DNA of 64,000 nucleotides from Neobacillus mesonae (GTDB taxonomy: Bacteria > Bacillota > Bacilli > Bacillales > Cytobacillaceae). The notes beneath the pieces are model-generated. The model saw only the letters and a program-made list of their open reading frames with translations, ran no database searches and was not told where the DNA came from. The DNA is taken from contig NZ_KV440949.1 in assembly GCF_001636315.1 (NCBI RefSeq), forward strand, positions 269,703 to 333,702, read 5' to 3'. The position numbers and the translations under genes were made by a program. Numbering within the stretch: position 1 is the first letter of the stretch; the number at the start of each line of letters is the position of its first letter. Positions 41,852 through 52,119 of the stretch are shown in pieces.

Positions 41852-41854
41852 GCC

Positions 41855-41886
41855 ACAGCGGAGCTTTTTCCTCCGCTGTTTTTTTG
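41855..41886 (+). terminator. Intrinsic terminator after the CotG-like gene
   Basis: ACAGCGGAG and CTCCGCTGT form a nine-base stem followed by seven or more T residues. Confidence 0.95.
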
Positions 41887-42015
41887 TTCGATGATTATCT
41901 GTTGTGCGACGTAAAACGTAATGGCAATACAGCCGCAATAAATGCCGTCATCAAATGGCCGAAGGTAATTTCATTTATTTGAAAAATCCCACTGGCCCTT
42001 GCCAGTGGAATTCTT

Positions 42016-43467
42016 TTAACGTTTAGATGCCATTTCTCTCTTTACCTCGGCGCAGCGCCCTGGAGTTGGGAATAGTTTTCCGGCATTCAATAAATAATCA
42101 GGATTAAAGACATCACGAATATCGGTCTGCGCTTTGATTTCCTCATCCTTAAAAACAAAACGCATTTCTTCCTTCTTTTCAATACCGACCCCATGTTCAC
42201 CAGTAATCGAACCGCCTACATCAGCACAAACTTTTAGGCAGGCACTACCCGCTTGAATCGCCTTCTCCGTTTCACCAGGAATTCGAGAGTCAAATAGAAC
42301 GAGCGGGTGAAGATTTCCGTCGCCGGCGTGGAAGATATTCGCAATCCTTAGGCCGCTCTCCTCACTAATCTTTTTGATTCTTGTCAATACTTCTGGCAGC
42401 CTGCTTCTTGGAATGACTCCGTCTTGAACTAAATAATCTGGGGATATCGCTCCCATTGCGCCAAAACCAGTCTTCCGGTTTGCCCACCATCTGCCCCTTT
42501 CCGCTTCATCACGGGCAGCTTTCACTTCGCGGACATTGTACTTTCGGCAAACATCCAAAATTAACTCTATTTGGCCGTCAATTCCGGCGGCAATTCCATC
42601 AACCTCGATTAACAAAACGGCCTCTATGTCTTTAGGATGACCGACAGGGAAGGCTGCCGCTTCCACACCTTCGATTGCTGTTTTATCCATCATCTCGAGC
42701 GCTGCCGGAACAATTCCGCTTGAAATAATATCGGATACCGCCTGGCTTCCATCTTCAATTTTGTCAAAATAGGCCAGTACGGTTTGCTTTGCTTCGGGAT
42801 TTTTCAAGATCCTCACCGTTATTTTCGTCACGATTCCCAGTGTACCTTCCGAGCCTGTTAAAAGACCGAGCAAATCATAGCCGGGGGTATCAGGAATGCC
42901 ATTGCCGCCGATTTCAATAATCTCCCCATTTGGCAGGACAACCTCCAACCCTAAAATATGGTTCGTGGTTACCCCGTATTTCAAACAATGAGCCCCGCCG
43001 GCATTTTCAGCGACATTACCGCCTATCGTACAGGCATATTGGCTCGATGGATCAGGAGCGTAATAATATCCTTTATCGGAAATCGAATTTGTCAGCTTCA
43101 AATTTACAAAGCCAGGCTCCACGACCGCACGGCGATTCTCTAAATCTACTTCTAACAGCCGCTTCATCCGCACTAAACTGATGATGACTTCGTTATTCAA
43201 CGGGATAGCGCCGCCGCTTAGTCCTGTGCCGGCGCCGCGGGCAAGAAATGGCAGATTATTCGCCGCACAGTATTTAACAATCTCGGAAACCTCCTCGGTA
43301 TTCTTTGGAAAAACAACCGCCCTTGGAAGATGCCGTTCAATCGTAAACCCGTCGCAGTCATACGCTAGTAAATCTTCCTCTTTATAAAGAATCGCATTGG
43401 GGCCTGATACAAGTTTTGCGAGATTGATAATATGAATATCGTTCGTTTTCACTTTATTTCTTACCAT
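42016..43467 (-). CDS. glcD: Glycolate oxidase FAD-linked subunit GlcD
   Basis: FAD-linked alpha-hydroxy acid oxidase (about 483 aa). The PCMH-type FAD domain has LARGAGTGLSGGA and PSSQYACTIGGNVAENAGGAH; the C-terminal FAD-oxidase domain has NIFHAGDGNLHP and SITGEHGVG. It oxidises glycolate or D-lactate. The frame opens at a TTG (43482), but ATG 43467, eight bases after GGGGG, is the better start; either way it overlaps the end of glcF. It is third in the glcE-glcF-glcD order on the minus strand. Confidence 0.93.
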   Translation of the reverse strand: MVRNKVKTNDIHIINLAKLVSGPNAILYKEEDLLAYDCDGFTIERHLPRAVVFPKNTEEVSEIVKYCAANNLPFLARGAGTGLSGGAIPLNNEVIISLVRMKRLLEVDLENRRAVVEPGFVNLKLTNSISDKGYYYAPDPSSQYACTIGGNVAENAGGAHCLKYGVTTNHILGLEVVLPNGEIIEIGGNGIPDTPGYDLLGLLTGSEGTLGIVTKITVRILKNPEAKQTVLAYFDKIEDGSQAVSDIISSGIVPAALEMMDKTAIEGVEAAAFPVGHPKDIEAVLLIEVDGIAAGIDGQIELILDVCRKYNVREVKAARDEAERGRWWANRKTGFGAMGAISPDYLVQDGVIPRSRLPEVLTRIKKISEESGLRIANIFHAGDGNLHPLVLFDSRIPGETEKAIQAGSACLKVCADVGGSITGEHGVGIEKKEEMRFVFKDEEIKAQTDIRDVFNPDYLLNAGKLFPTPGRCAEVKREMASKR

Positions 43468-44818
43468 CACGTCCGCCCCCAAGTTCCTCTTCTTTTTGAT
43501 AGGCCCAGTCTAGCAATTGGATTGTATGAACTATTTTTTGATTCCTGCCATACTTTTGCACACCAACAGCCATCTGCAGCATACAGCCCGGGTTGCCCAT
43601 GGAAATCATTTCAACATCATCAGGGACATTTTCCATCTTACTTTCCAGCACGGCACCGGCCATTTCTGGATTTGTCAGGTTATAAATCCCGGCACTCCCG
43701 CAGCAGCGGTCGGCATTCGGCATATGCACCATTTCCACGCCCGGGATATGAAGCAGAAGATCACGCGGTTCTTCCCTAATTCCCTGTCCATGGGCAAGAT
43801 GGCAGGCATCATGGTAAGTAATCCGCGTCTTTAATTCAGCTTTTGGCGCTTCGTAACCTGTATCATAGAGAAATTTGGAAATATCCTCGACTTTTGCAGA
43901 AAACTCCTTTGCTCGTTCCTGCCACTCCGGCTCGTCATGGAATAATTCCGAGTATTCCTTTAACATACAGCCACAGCCGGCCGCATTGACAATTACCTTT
44001 TCAGCGCTTTCAAAAGCCTCAATATTTTTTTTCGCCAGCTTCCGCCCCATCTCACGGTCACCGGCATGCACATGCAGGGCACCACAGCAGGTTTGATTTT
44101 TCGGAATCACCACATCATTGCCATTGCGGGTTAACACACTAATCGTGGACTCATTGATCTCGCTAAACATGACATCCATAATGCATCCAGATAACATCGC
44201 CACTTCCCGCTTACTTTCACCCTTCGCCTTGATCACTTTTTCATTTTTATATTTTTTCCTTACAGGTGTCTTCACCTCAGGCATAATTGATTCCATTTCC
44301 ACCAAATGGTCAGGCATGATGTTAATTAGACCGACTTTTCGCACTAATTTCTGCAGTCCGCTCTTTTGATAAAATTTCAGTAAACTTCCTGCAGCATGAA
44401 GCCGCTCATGGTGTGGAAATAAGGTCTCGAGGAAAAATTTGCTCGTCATTGCCTTCCAGCCAGTCAACGGCATTGCCTGTCTTACTTGTCCTCGTGCTTC
44501 TTCAATTAAGCCGCCGACATCAACACTTGCCGGGCAGGCAGTTGTGCAGGCACGGCAGTCAAGGCATTGAAATACCGGGTCAGCAAATGCTTCATTGACG
44601 AACAGTCTTCCTTCCGCAACCGATTTGATCAAATGGACGCGGCCGCGCGGTGAATGCTGCTCTTGGCCCAATTGTTCGTATGTAGGACAGGCCTCCAAAC
44701 ATAAACCGCAATGAACACAATCAGCCCACTTGTTTTCCTTTGGCGGGTCGCTCCATAAATAATTGCCTAAGCCTTCCTTTGTGCAGGCAGGTTTCTGTTC
44801 GATATTTGGTATCGCCAT
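43454..44818 (-). CDS. glcF: Glycolate oxidase iron-sulfur subunit GlcF
   Basis: A 454-residue electron-transfer subunit. Two [4Fe-4S] motifs are near residues 37-48 (CVHCGLCLEACP) and 88-99 (CLDCRACTTACP). Two CCG domains follow, with CCGALHVHAG and CCGSAGIYN, as in GlcF and heterodisulfide reductase subunits. It passes electrons from GlcD/GlcE to the quinone pool. The ATG has GGGGGGAA seven bases upstream, inside the end of glcE; its own 3' end overlaps glcD, so the three subunits are translationally coupled. Confidence 0.95.
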   Translation of the reverse strand: MAIPNIEQKPACTKEGLGNYLWSDPPKENKWADCVHCGLCLEACPTYEQLGQEQHSPRGRVHLIKSVAEGRLFVNEAFADPVFQCLDCRACTTACPASVDVGGLIEEARGQVRQAMPLTGWKAMTSKFFLETLFPHHERLHAAGSLLKFYQKSGLQKLVRKVGLINIMPDHLVEMESIMPEVKTPVRKKYKNEKVIKAKGESKREVAMLSGCIMDVMFSEINESTISVLTRNGNDVVIPKNQTCCGALHVHAGDREMGRKLAKKNIEAFESAEKVIVNAAGCGCMLKEYSELFHDEPEWQERAKEFSAKVEDISKFLYDTGYEAPKAELKTRITYHDACHLAHGQGIREEPRDLLLHIPGVEMVHMPNADRCCGSAGIYNLTNPEMAGAVLESKMENVPDDVEMISMGNPGCMLQMAVGVQKYGRNQKIVHTIQLLDWAYQKEEELGGGRDGKK

Positions 44819-44820
44819 CG

Positions 44821-46146
44821 TTAAATTCCCCCCACAAAACGTCCGTAGTTCAGGATTCTTTTTGGATCAACTTTTGCTTTAATGCCGTCTAATAAGAAAA
44901 AATGAACCGGTTTTTTGCCCCATACTTCGATTTCGCGTCTTAATGTCAAAGGCAAATGGGTAATTACCGCATAACCACCCATATTTTCTGCGAAATTCCG
45001 TAATGTGGTAATTGCTGAAGCCACATCATCATTTGCACCGGACAAATACACTTTACATAGGCCCGTACCAAGCCCGCCATGTGCTTCTACTTTAAGATTG
45101 TAGGAATCTTGAATAAGCTGACTTTCCCTGATGACCTGCAATACATCTATATTCTTGACACCGATTTTTACAGATGCTCTTGTCGTTTGTTCACTGTCGT
45201 TTTGCCGTCCATTTGGCGGGATGTCAGCTAGGTTTTCCCAAAACTTGCGGGCAGCTAGATCTTCTAAAATAGAGATGGATGCATTCTCAGGTTTCTTTTG
45301 CTTCACATACTCCACCTGATAACGGACAGAGCTTGCAACATCCTCAAAACTAATCGCGAGTGTATAGGCGCGGTTTCCTGTTAATTTTTCTGCCAAAGCA
45401 GGATTAATCAATTCTAGTGCAATTGGTTCCATGACTGAATCTAGTAAACTGATCGTAAATGTGTGAATTTCTTTGAGGTTTCCATCTGGGAAGGATAATA
45501 GCATTAAACTTTCGGATTTCTGTACGGGGCGCAGCTTGATGGTGATTTCTGAGATGACTCCGAGTGTCCCCATTGAGCCGATAAATAATTTGTTCATATC
45601 ATAGCCGGCTACATTCTTGACTGTTTTGCCGCCGGCGCGGATAATAGTGCCGTCCGGATAGATCATTCGAAGACCAATTACCATATCGCGGGCAGAACCA
45701 TAACCGAGCCGTTTCGGTCCGAAATCATTGGCAGCGATTATTCCGCCAATCGTGGCCTCTTTAGGTAAAGCGGGATCTAGAGGGATCTTTTGATTGTGCT
45801 CTGCTAAAAACTCTTGTAATTCTTGAAAGGTAGTTCCGGGTTTAACGGTGACAATCATATCCCCAGGTGAATGCTCAACCACACCTTTATACTGCTCCAA
45901 AGACAGGAGGATATCGGCAGACTCTTCGATTCCGCCGAAGCCTCTTTTAGTCCCGCCTCCCATAATGTTCACTTTCATTCCATTCTCATTGGCATATTTC
46001 AGTATTCCGACGATTTCCTGTTCCGTCTTCGGAAAAACGGTTATGTCGCCATTGTTTCCTAACAGAGGACTGTTCAGGGTGCCGCCTGATATCTGTTCCT
46101 CAGCTATGAAGGAACTTAGCCCTGTTAACAATTCCGATGTAACCAC
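44821..46146 (-). CDS. glcE: FAD-binding oxidase, glycolate oxidase subunit GlcE-like
   Basis: A 441-residue FAD-binding protein with the PCMH-type motif VNIMGGGTKRGFGG (about 56-69) and KEATIGGIIAANDFGPKRLGYGSARD (about 129-154, family signature), then KTVKNVAGYDMNKLFIGSMGTLGV. It is longer than the ~350-residue E. coli GlcE because of a fuller C-terminal domain. The GTG start has AGGAGGAG directly upstream. It heads the operon with glcF 2 bp downstream and glcD next. No glc regulator is adjacent. Confidence 0.9.
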   Translation of the reverse strand: MVTSELLTGLSSFIAEEQISGGTLNSPLLGNNGDITVFPKTEQEIVGILKYANENGMKVNIMGGGTKRGFGGIEESADILLSLEQYKGVVEHSPGDMIVTVKPGTTFQELQEFLAEHNQKIPLDPALPKEATIGGIIAANDFGPKRLGYGSARDMVIGLRMIYPDGTIIRAGGKTVKNVAGYDMNKLFIGSMGTLGVISEITIKLRPVQKSESLMLLSFPDGNLKEIHTFTISLLDSVMEPIALELINPALAEKLTGNRAYTLAISFEDVASSVRYQVEYVKQKKPENASISILEDLAARKFWENLADIPPNGRQNDSEQTTRASVKIGVKNIDVLQVIRESQLIQDSYNLKVEAHGGLGTGLCKVYLSGANDDVASAITTLRNFAENMGGYAVITHLPLTLRREIEVWGKKPVHFFLLDGIKAKVDPKRILNYGRFVGGI

Positions 46147-46316
46147 GCGCCTCTCCTCCTCTTTCTTTCTTAACCTTTTAAATTTTCAGACTATGTAACT
46201 TCTAATAAAGCGGCAGAAAGATACTCTGCCGCTGGTTAAATAAAATTGGAAATAATCTATTATTATTGTATAAAAATATCCCCTTCTATGCAAGGAAGAA
46301 AAGCCAGTCTTTTCCT

Positions 46317-47045
46317 TTACTCAACTGTATAATCAATTTCAATCAAGTCCCATGGCGTTACAATGCCTAATGGTTTTTCTTCAGGGCGCCCATTTTCAGT
46401 AATGATCACACACTCTAATTTCTGCTTTTTCTTATGGGATTTCTCAAAGATATTTTCTACTTCAAAAATATTAATCTCCTTCGATACAAAATCGATTAGA
46501 TGTGCTTTTTCAAATTTCATTATATCGGAAATACGATTGTTCGCTAAATTTACCGAACCGTTTTTCATATTCCGTGCCAGCCATTTGACGATTGAACTGG
46601 AAGTTAACAGTCCGATGCATTTATTATTTTGATAGACCGGAAATTTAGAATAACCGTGATCTTTAATGGCTGAAGTTACCTTTAATATTTTATCGCGATC
46701 ATCAAAGTAAACAACATCCTTTGAGGCAATCGATAATGCATAATTTGGCTGGCTTAAAATATTGGCGATTTTTTCAATGTGGGTGACGACTTTCTCATTT
46801 GGTTCCGCAATATAAAAGCCGACCTCTATTTTTTCATGAACAATCGCATTTCTCAGTTTTGCATACTGTTCTAAATCCTTCTTAAAGGTCTCAATCACCT
46901 GATACCTTTTAGCCCCTACCTTTACCAATACTACAAATCTATCATCATTAATTTTCACAAGCCCCCGTAAGGCATCATGAACCTGATTGTATGCTACTTC
47001 AAAACGTTCGGAAAGTAGCTGTTCTTGATTTTTAACCGATTCCAT
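46317..47045 (-). CDS. CBS-domain protein
   Basis: A 242-residue cytoplasmic protein. The N-terminal ~75 residues are helical and unassigned (LSERFEVAYNQVHDALRG). Two CBS motifs follow: one around VVYFDDRDKILKVTSAIKDHG...FPVYQNNKCIGLLTS and one ending ECVIITENGRPEEKPLGIVTPWDLI. Such pairs bind adenosine nucleotides and sense energy state. The start is ATG 47045 with AGGAG six bases upstream; the track to 47060 adds five residues. It is a lone gene with no clue to its partner. Confidence 0.82.
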   Translation of the reverse strand: MESVKNQEQLLSERFEVAYNQVHDALRGLVKINDDRFVVLVKVGAKRYQVIETFKKDLEQYAKLRNAIVHEKIEVGFYIAEPNEKVVTHIEKIANILSQPNYALSIASKDVVYFDDRDKILKVTSAIKDHGYSKFPVYQNNKCIGLLTSSSIVKWLARNMKNGSVNLANNRISDIMKFEKAHLIDFVSKEINIFEVENIFEKSHKKKQKLECVIITENGRPEEKPLGIVTPWDLIEIDYTVE

Positions 47046-47153
47046 GTTTCTCTCCTGCAAGCTTTTTTTATTTATTATATAACCATTTATTTCAAAGGAA
47101 AAACAAAACCTTTTTCCTCTCCCTTTTTTTCTCTTTATTTATAGTTTGTGCTT

Positions 47154-48632
47154 TTATTGATTCGCAATAATGGAAACGATTTTGTCCTCTATGATTTTCC
47201 CTTTGTCCTCGTCGAGTAAATTATTTAACAATACGGAGAAAATCACTCTTTGTCCACTTTTCATATCGATATATCCGGATAATGAACTAACTGTCGAAAG
47301 GGTTCCTGTCTTAGCCTTTACCTTTCCTCTTAGATCTTCAGTCTTCATTCGATACCGTAGTGAACCGCCAGTCATCTTTTCCGGTTCACCGGCTATAGGC
47401 AGCGAATGAAGATAGGCAGGGAACCAAGTCTCCTTCTGGACTGCAAACAGCAGCTGCGAAATTTGATTTGCTTGAACGCTGGTTACATGAGAGATTCCAG
47501 AGCCATCTCGTAATACCATTGTGTCGGTGTTGACCCCCAGTCTATTCAACTCTGATTTTAAAACAGATAACCCTTTCTTCCAAGAACCTTCCCCTTTCAC
47601 CACTTTCCCCATTTCCTTTGTAAGGATTTCCGCATGCGTATTATTACTTAATTTCATAAACGGAACAACCAATTCTGACAAGTGCATGGAGCGGTGATTC
47701 GCAATCAATGTTGCGGTGTCAGGCACCAATCCGGCTTTAATCTTACCTTCCACCTTAATACCTTGTTCTTCCAAGGCCTCTTTAAAAAGAGTTAATGCAA
47801 AGCGTGTCGGGTCCCAGACGGCTGCCCATTCGGTAACATTTTTGGTAGTAATAGGGATTGTACCATCTACCACTAAAGTGTTTTTACCGTGTTGACGTTC
47901 GATGGTAATTTTCTTTTTCTCTTCTTTCCCGACAGTTAACGCACGGTTAATCACCTTGACATAGTCCGTGTTAGGGGTAATCTCAACAGCTGGTCGATTG
48001 CCAATATGGTCCACCGGCTTGATTTCCACCTTCACAGCACCTGCATCAAAGTCAGTAGTCGGGGAAGCTGTCAAGGCAGAAATCTGCGCACCGTAATAGG
48101 TGGTTTCATCACTCCATGGCAGATCAACGGAATAGCGGACATCATCATACCAGGAATCGTCGCCAATCAAGTTTCCAGCAATTCTTGTAATGCCCTGCTT
48201 CTTGACATCCATCGCCATTTTGTCAAAATCAGCTTTCATTAATGTGGGGTCACCTTTCCCTTTTAAATAGAGATTCCCCTTCAGGATTTTCTGTTTTATC
48301 GGGCCGTCCATATACACCTCGGTAGGAAAGGTGTAATCCGCACCGAGTACATTTAGTGCTGCGGCGGCTGTGAACAGCTTCATATTGGAAGCAGGCCGCA
48401 GACGGACATCCCCTTGATGGTTATAGATCAGTTTCCCATCTACGGCATTTCGGATACTAATTCCGGCAATCGCTCCCTGAAGCCCAGGTTCATTTTTTAA
48501 TAGGGAATCCAGCTGCTGTATCCAAGTCCTATCAGTTACATTTGCATTGGCAAAAGAACCTATTGAGCAAGGGGCTAAAGATGCCAGCATGATCAATAGA
48601 AATATCGTGAAATATTTACTGCTCTTTAACAA
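47154..48632 (-). CDS. dacB: D-alanyl-D-alanine carboxypeptidase/endopeptidase, peptidase S13 (PBP4 family)
   Basis: A penicillin-binding protein of the DacB/DacC class (about 492 aa) acting on peptidoglycan outside the membrane. The catalytic SxxK is RPASNMKLF (Ser95-Lys98 in the longest frame), followed by LSNNTHAE (SxN) and KAKTGTLS (KTG). An N-terminal signal peptide (SSKYFTIFLLIMLASLAPC) is present. The start is taken as TTG 48632 after GGAAGTAGGAAGAGGA; an upstream TTG at 48671 lacks a ribosome binding site. It lies next to a LysM-GH18 gene, so cell wall or spore cortex remodelling is likely. Confidence 0.93.
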   Translation of the reverse strand: MLKSSKYFTIFLLIMLASLAPCSIGSFANANVTDRTWIQQLDSLLKNEPGLQGAIAGISIRNAVDGKLIYNHQGDVRLRPASNMKLFTAAAALNVLGADYTFPTEVYMDGPIKQKILKGNLYLKGKGDPTLMKADFDKMAMDVKKQGITRIAGNLIGDDSWYDDVRYSVDLPWSDETTYYGAQISALTASPTTDFDAGAVKVEIKPVDHIGNRPAVEITPNTDYVKVINRALTVGKEEKKKITIERQHGKNTLVVDGTIPITTKNVTEWAAVWDPTRFALTLFKEALEEQGIKVEGKIKAGLVPDTATLIANHRSMHLSELVVPFMKLSNNTHAEILTKEMGKVVKGEGSWKKGLSVLKSELNRLGVNTDTMVLRDGSGISHVTSVQANQISQLLFAVQKETWFPAYLHSLPIAGEPEKMTGGSLRYRMKTEDLRGKVKAKTGTLSTVSSLSGYIDMKSGQRVIFSVLLNNLLDEDKGKIIEDKIVSIIANQ

Positions 48633-48687
48633 TCCTCTTCCTACTTCCTTTCCTAATAAAATTCTGTGCAAAAAAATAAAGCGGTGA

Positions 48688-49953
48688 TTATCGCTTTACA
48701 ACGGTAATATTGTTTTTTAAGTATGCCCAATTTTGCGGTGCCAGAAAACTTAATTCCCAATAGGTAGTCCCAGACAGCTGATAAAGATCGACCAGTTTAT
48801 ACATTTCTATATAACTTCGAATATCCTCGAACCAGACAATATGCTCCGTTCCGCCTTGCCAATAACGATACCACGGGGCTTTAGAGGTGTTGTTGAATTG
48901 GATTGGCGCTCCTACGCTAATCGCCCGGTTTTGAGCGGCAAGTACCGGCAGCACCGTTGTCTTAAAAGTTGGAACTATTTTGTCATGACCATAGAGAGGC
49001 AATGCAATTTGCATTTTTGTATGAGGGATTTGGGTAAGCGAATATTGTATTACCTGCTCCATCCAGTTGACCGGTGAAATTGGATCAGGCGGACCGCCGG
49101 CATACCCAAAATCCATTGTCATGACGGCTGCGATGTCCGCAATCCTGGCAATCGCCGCATAATCATATGCTCCGATAATCCGATTGGTCGGAATATCCGC
49201 TGTTTTAGAGGGAAGATTCACATGAAGAATCAGGCTTCCCAGCGCCGTTTTTAATTCCCTTAAAAATAAAATAAAATCCTGGCGTCTCGCCGGCGGTATA
49301 AATTCAAAGTCAATACTGACACCGCTGAACCCCCGCTGTGCTGCTAAGTTGACAAGACTGTCAGTTAAGTTCTTACGACGAGCCGGATTTTCCAGTACCT
49401 GTCCAACCAGTTCCGCACTAAAGTCACCATGCGCAACATTTTGGACGACTAATAAGGGTTTAATATTCAATTGCCGGCTTCTAGATACAATTGCACGGTC
49501 ATCCATAAGATTAAAAGCCCAGCCTTCGCTTGTTATGGAATAAGCAACAACGGCTATATATGTAAGCTCGTTAGCGAGTGAATTAAGAGTTGCAACGTTC
49601 GCACTAATTGTTGATGGTATCATAAATCCTAGTGTACCAATTGCTAGTTTTAATGGAGATGGAATCGTGATAATTTGTCCAATCCTTAGATTGTTCGGAT
49701 CAATTCCCGGATTAGCCTGGATAATCGTGGAGGGTGCGATATGAAACTGCTGTGCCAATTTCCAGATTACATCGCCTGATTTGATTTTATAAGTACGATT
49801 TGGCAGCATGTTATCCGGAATATATAAAGCAAGGCCTGGTATAATACTTGTGGAGGTTAATCCGTTAATTTCTATAACCGTTTGAATGGAAACACCATAC
49901 ATTGAAGAAATCTTCCATAATGTGTCGCCGGAACGAACCACATGAACTGCCAT
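48688..49953 (-). CDS. LysM-domain glycoside hydrolase family 18 protein (YaaH/SleL-like)
   Basis: A 421-residue protein with two LysM repeats (HVVRSGDTLWKISSMYG at about 3-19 and YKIKSGDVIWKLAQQF at about 55-70) and a GH18 domain from ~105. The catalytic segment is GVSIDFEFIPP (about 197-207), retaining the DxE pair of the DxxDxE motif; the substrate-cleft MDFGYAGGPPD and LPLYGHD also match. This is the spore-cortex N-acetylglucosaminidase type (YaaH, SleL), used for germination or coat assembly. No signal peptide is needed for the mother-cell product and none is seen. Confidence 0.92.
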   Translation of the reverse strand: MAVHVVRSGDTLWKISSMYGVSIQTVIEINGLTSTSIIPGLALYIPDNMLPNRTYKIKSGDVIWKLAQQFHIAPSTIIQANPGIDPNNLRIGQIITIPSPLKLAIGTLGFMIPSTISANVATLNSLANELTYIAVVAYSITSEGWAFNLMDDRAIVSRSRQLNIKPLLVVQNVAHGDFSAELVGQVLENPARRKNLTDSLVNLAAQRGFSGVSIDFEFIPPARRQDFILFLRELKTALGSLILHVNLPSKTADIPTNRIIGAYDYAAIARIADIAAVMTMDFGYAGGPPDPISPVNWMEQVIQYSLTQIPHTKMQIALPLYGHDKIVPTFKTTVLPVLAAQNRAISVGAPIQFNNTSKAPWYRYWQGGTEHIVWFEDIRSYIEMYKLVDLYQLSGTTYWELSFLAPQNWAYLKNNITVVKR

Positions 49954-50059
49954 AATACCACTCTCCTTTATAACAATTTATGGCGGAGAGCAGTGAATAT
50001 ACTATAAGAGTGAAAAATGAAAAACGAACTTCGAAAATAACAGTGTAACCCTTTCAACA

Positions 50060-50097
50060 AAAAACCCTGAATTCACCAAAGTGAACCCAGGGTTTTT
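50060..50097. terminator. Intrinsic terminator after the M6 protease gene
   Basis: AAAACCCTG and CAGGGTTTTT pair around an inner TTCAC/GTGAA hairpin. On the minus strand it follows the M6 protease stop, ending in TTTTTT. Confidence 0.9.
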
Positions 50098-50100
50098 GCA

Positions 50101-51936
50101 TTATTTTTGTGATTCATCAAAATTATAGAAGAATTTAGCTGTAATGGACCCGTCCGGATTTTCCTTTACATCGGTTACATGAATTCCCGAATCAGCTGGT
50201 ACGTTGCTATAGCCTTTCCAGAAATAGTAGGAACCAGAATGAACATTTCCGGACACCGGAGTAATTTTGCTGCCGGTTTTAAAGAAGTCTCCGGCGTCGC
50301 CCCGATTGACATTCTTTTCTAGATCATATTTTCCATCAGCCTGAAGGACTGATAATCCGTAATGCGTAACCAAGGTCCCGTTGCTTGCTGTTTGCGACTG
50401 GTTGTACTGGAAGCGTTTGTTCATCCAGTTTTCGACGTTATTCGGACGGAATCCGGCAGTTTGATAGAGTGATAACACATTTTCATCGACATGCCATGCG
50501 ACCAGTCCGTGTGCATCGGCACCTTGTCGGATCAACCCTTTGTTAAAGCCTTGTTGCTGGACATTTTCAAATAAGAAATACTCTGTACCGTTTGAACCTG
50601 GCACTTCCATTTTAATAATCGCATTGCCAGAATCCGCTGCATTCACCGGCGGCAATGTGATTGTTTGAACGCCATTTTCCGGTTTTACTACAATGGGTTC
50701 TGCCCAGCCAAGGAAGATTTTTGAATATGGATCAAAATGGGTTGGCGAGTTTCCGGAATAAGCAGCAGCGTTTGGATATCTCATCCATGAACCGCCTGAC
50801 ATCATTGAATAGTTACCAGTTCCTTCTGAAGTATAAGCCGTATCATAGAAATCCGGAAGTCCAAGTGCATGACCGAATTCATGGGCAAACACACCGGCTT
50901 GTCCAGGGAATGGGCCTGTTTTCGATGCTTCATCATAACCGCCAGTCGCCTGATTGTAACCTGCAACATTCCCTCCAATTTCCGGCTGAATATTATAATT
51001 ATTCACAAGAACACCATCAAGTGTATGATCCTTAATGAACTGGGCGTACCATGTGGTCCATTCCTCATCAGTCTCCACGCCATCTTGGTTCAAATCAGCT
51101 GCAGGCTTACCAGTTTCATAATACTTTCCGTAGTATAAAGCACTTAAAGCATTCCACTTATGGGACCAGATTTGTGCTGGGTCACTGCTAAATTCCGCAC
51201 CAGTTCCTTCATGAACAATAAACACGTTTGGAACTTGTCCTTTAACGGCATATTTTGAATAATCTACTACACTATCAGCAGCTTTGAATAAATCAGTAAC
51301 CAATTCCCCAGTTCGGGCATCTCCATTCACGTTGCCATTCACTTTCTGATCTAAATAATAGGATGCACCTTTCGGCAATTCAACCCACACTAAATCAGTA
51401 TTTTCTTTCCTGACTAATTTTACTTTTCCATAACTGGATTCTTTATAAATATTTTGCATTGTGTTATTAGTCGGCGCTTTTTCGCCTTTATATTCTGCAT
51501 ATTGTTTGAACTCTTCTAATTCATAAGGATTATAGTGATCTCCAAATATTAAATCCTCAATTAATTTAGGCGGTACTTGTCCAGGATAGTCTCCTAACGG
51601 TTCATCACCTTCTTTAAATTTTGCTAGTATAACAAGTACTGGTACTTCTCCATTGGCAGATTGATATTTTACATGATTATTACCGGCCTGCTGAAATTTA
51701 GTTCCCAGCTGCTTAGCCGCTTTTTCCGCCGGGTCTTTCTTGGATAAGTCTTTACCTAACTCCTTTGCTTTATCAGTCAGTTCAGGTGAAGCGCTTACAT
51801 AATGTGCCAAGCTTAATTCAGATGATTTCGTTACCGCGGCAGCCTTTGTTTCAGACCCGTCCAGCTGTCCTCCTGCAAAAGCCACGCTCCCAGCTAAAGC
51901 GAGGGCAAATGCTGATTTTGATAGAACCTTTAACAA
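50101..51936 (-). CDS. Secreted M6-family (immune inhibitor A-like) metalloprotease
   Basis: A secreted zinc protease of about 611 residues. The zinc site is HEFGHALGLPDFYD near residue 352 (HExxHxxGxxD). Asp-rich segments, LNQDGVETDEE and later, suggest calcium binding. The start is TTG 51936 with AAAGGGG eight bases upstream, giving an immediate signal peptide (LKVLSKSAFALALAGSVAFA); the longest frame begins three codons earlier at a GTG inside the ribosome binding site. A propeptide precedes the catalytic domain. Relatives (InhA) degrade host antibacterial proteins in B. thuringiensis, but related M6 proteases occur in harmless soil bacilli. Confidence 0.92.
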   Translation of the reverse strand: MLKVLSKSAFALALAGSVAFAGGQLDGSETKAAAVTKSSELSLAHYVSASPELTDKAKELGKDLSKKDPAEKAAKQLGTKFQQAGNNHVKYQSANGEVPVLVILAKFKEGDEPLGDYPGQVPPKLIEDLIFGDHYNPYELEEFKQYAEYKGEKAPTNNTMQNIYKESSYGKVKLVRKENTDLVWVELPKGASYYLDQKVNGNVNGDARTGELVTDLFKAADSVVDYSKYAVKGQVPNVFIVHEGTGAEFSSDPAQIWSHKWNALSALYYGKYYETGKPAADLNQDGVETDEEWTTWYAQFIKDHTLDGVLVNNYNIQPEIGGNVAGYNQATGGYDEASKTGPFPGQAGVFAHEFGHALGLPDFYDTAYTSEGTGNYSMMSGGSWMRYPNAAAYSGNSPTHFDPYSKIFLGWAEPIVVKPENGVQTITLPPVNAADSGNAIIKMEVPGSNGTEYFLFENVQQQGFNKGLIRQGADAHGLVAWHVDENVLSLYQTAGFRPNNVENWMNKRFQYNQSQTASNGTLVTHYGLSVLQADGKYDLEKNVNRGDAGDFFKTGSKITPVSGNVHSGSYYFWKGYSNVPADSGIHVTDVKENPDGSITAKFFYNFDESQK

Positions 51937-52119
51937 ACAAAACACCCCTTTTATTTTTATAATTCAAATTTATCAGAATATTATTTCCCAAAACAGAATC
52001 TAAGTACCTACTTTTTAAAATTATTTCGAAACCCGTAATATAGGTACAAAAGCCTGATTTTCCATTTCACTTAGGTCTATAATCACAAAAAAATAAAAGG
52101 ACCTTTATCATAGGCCCCT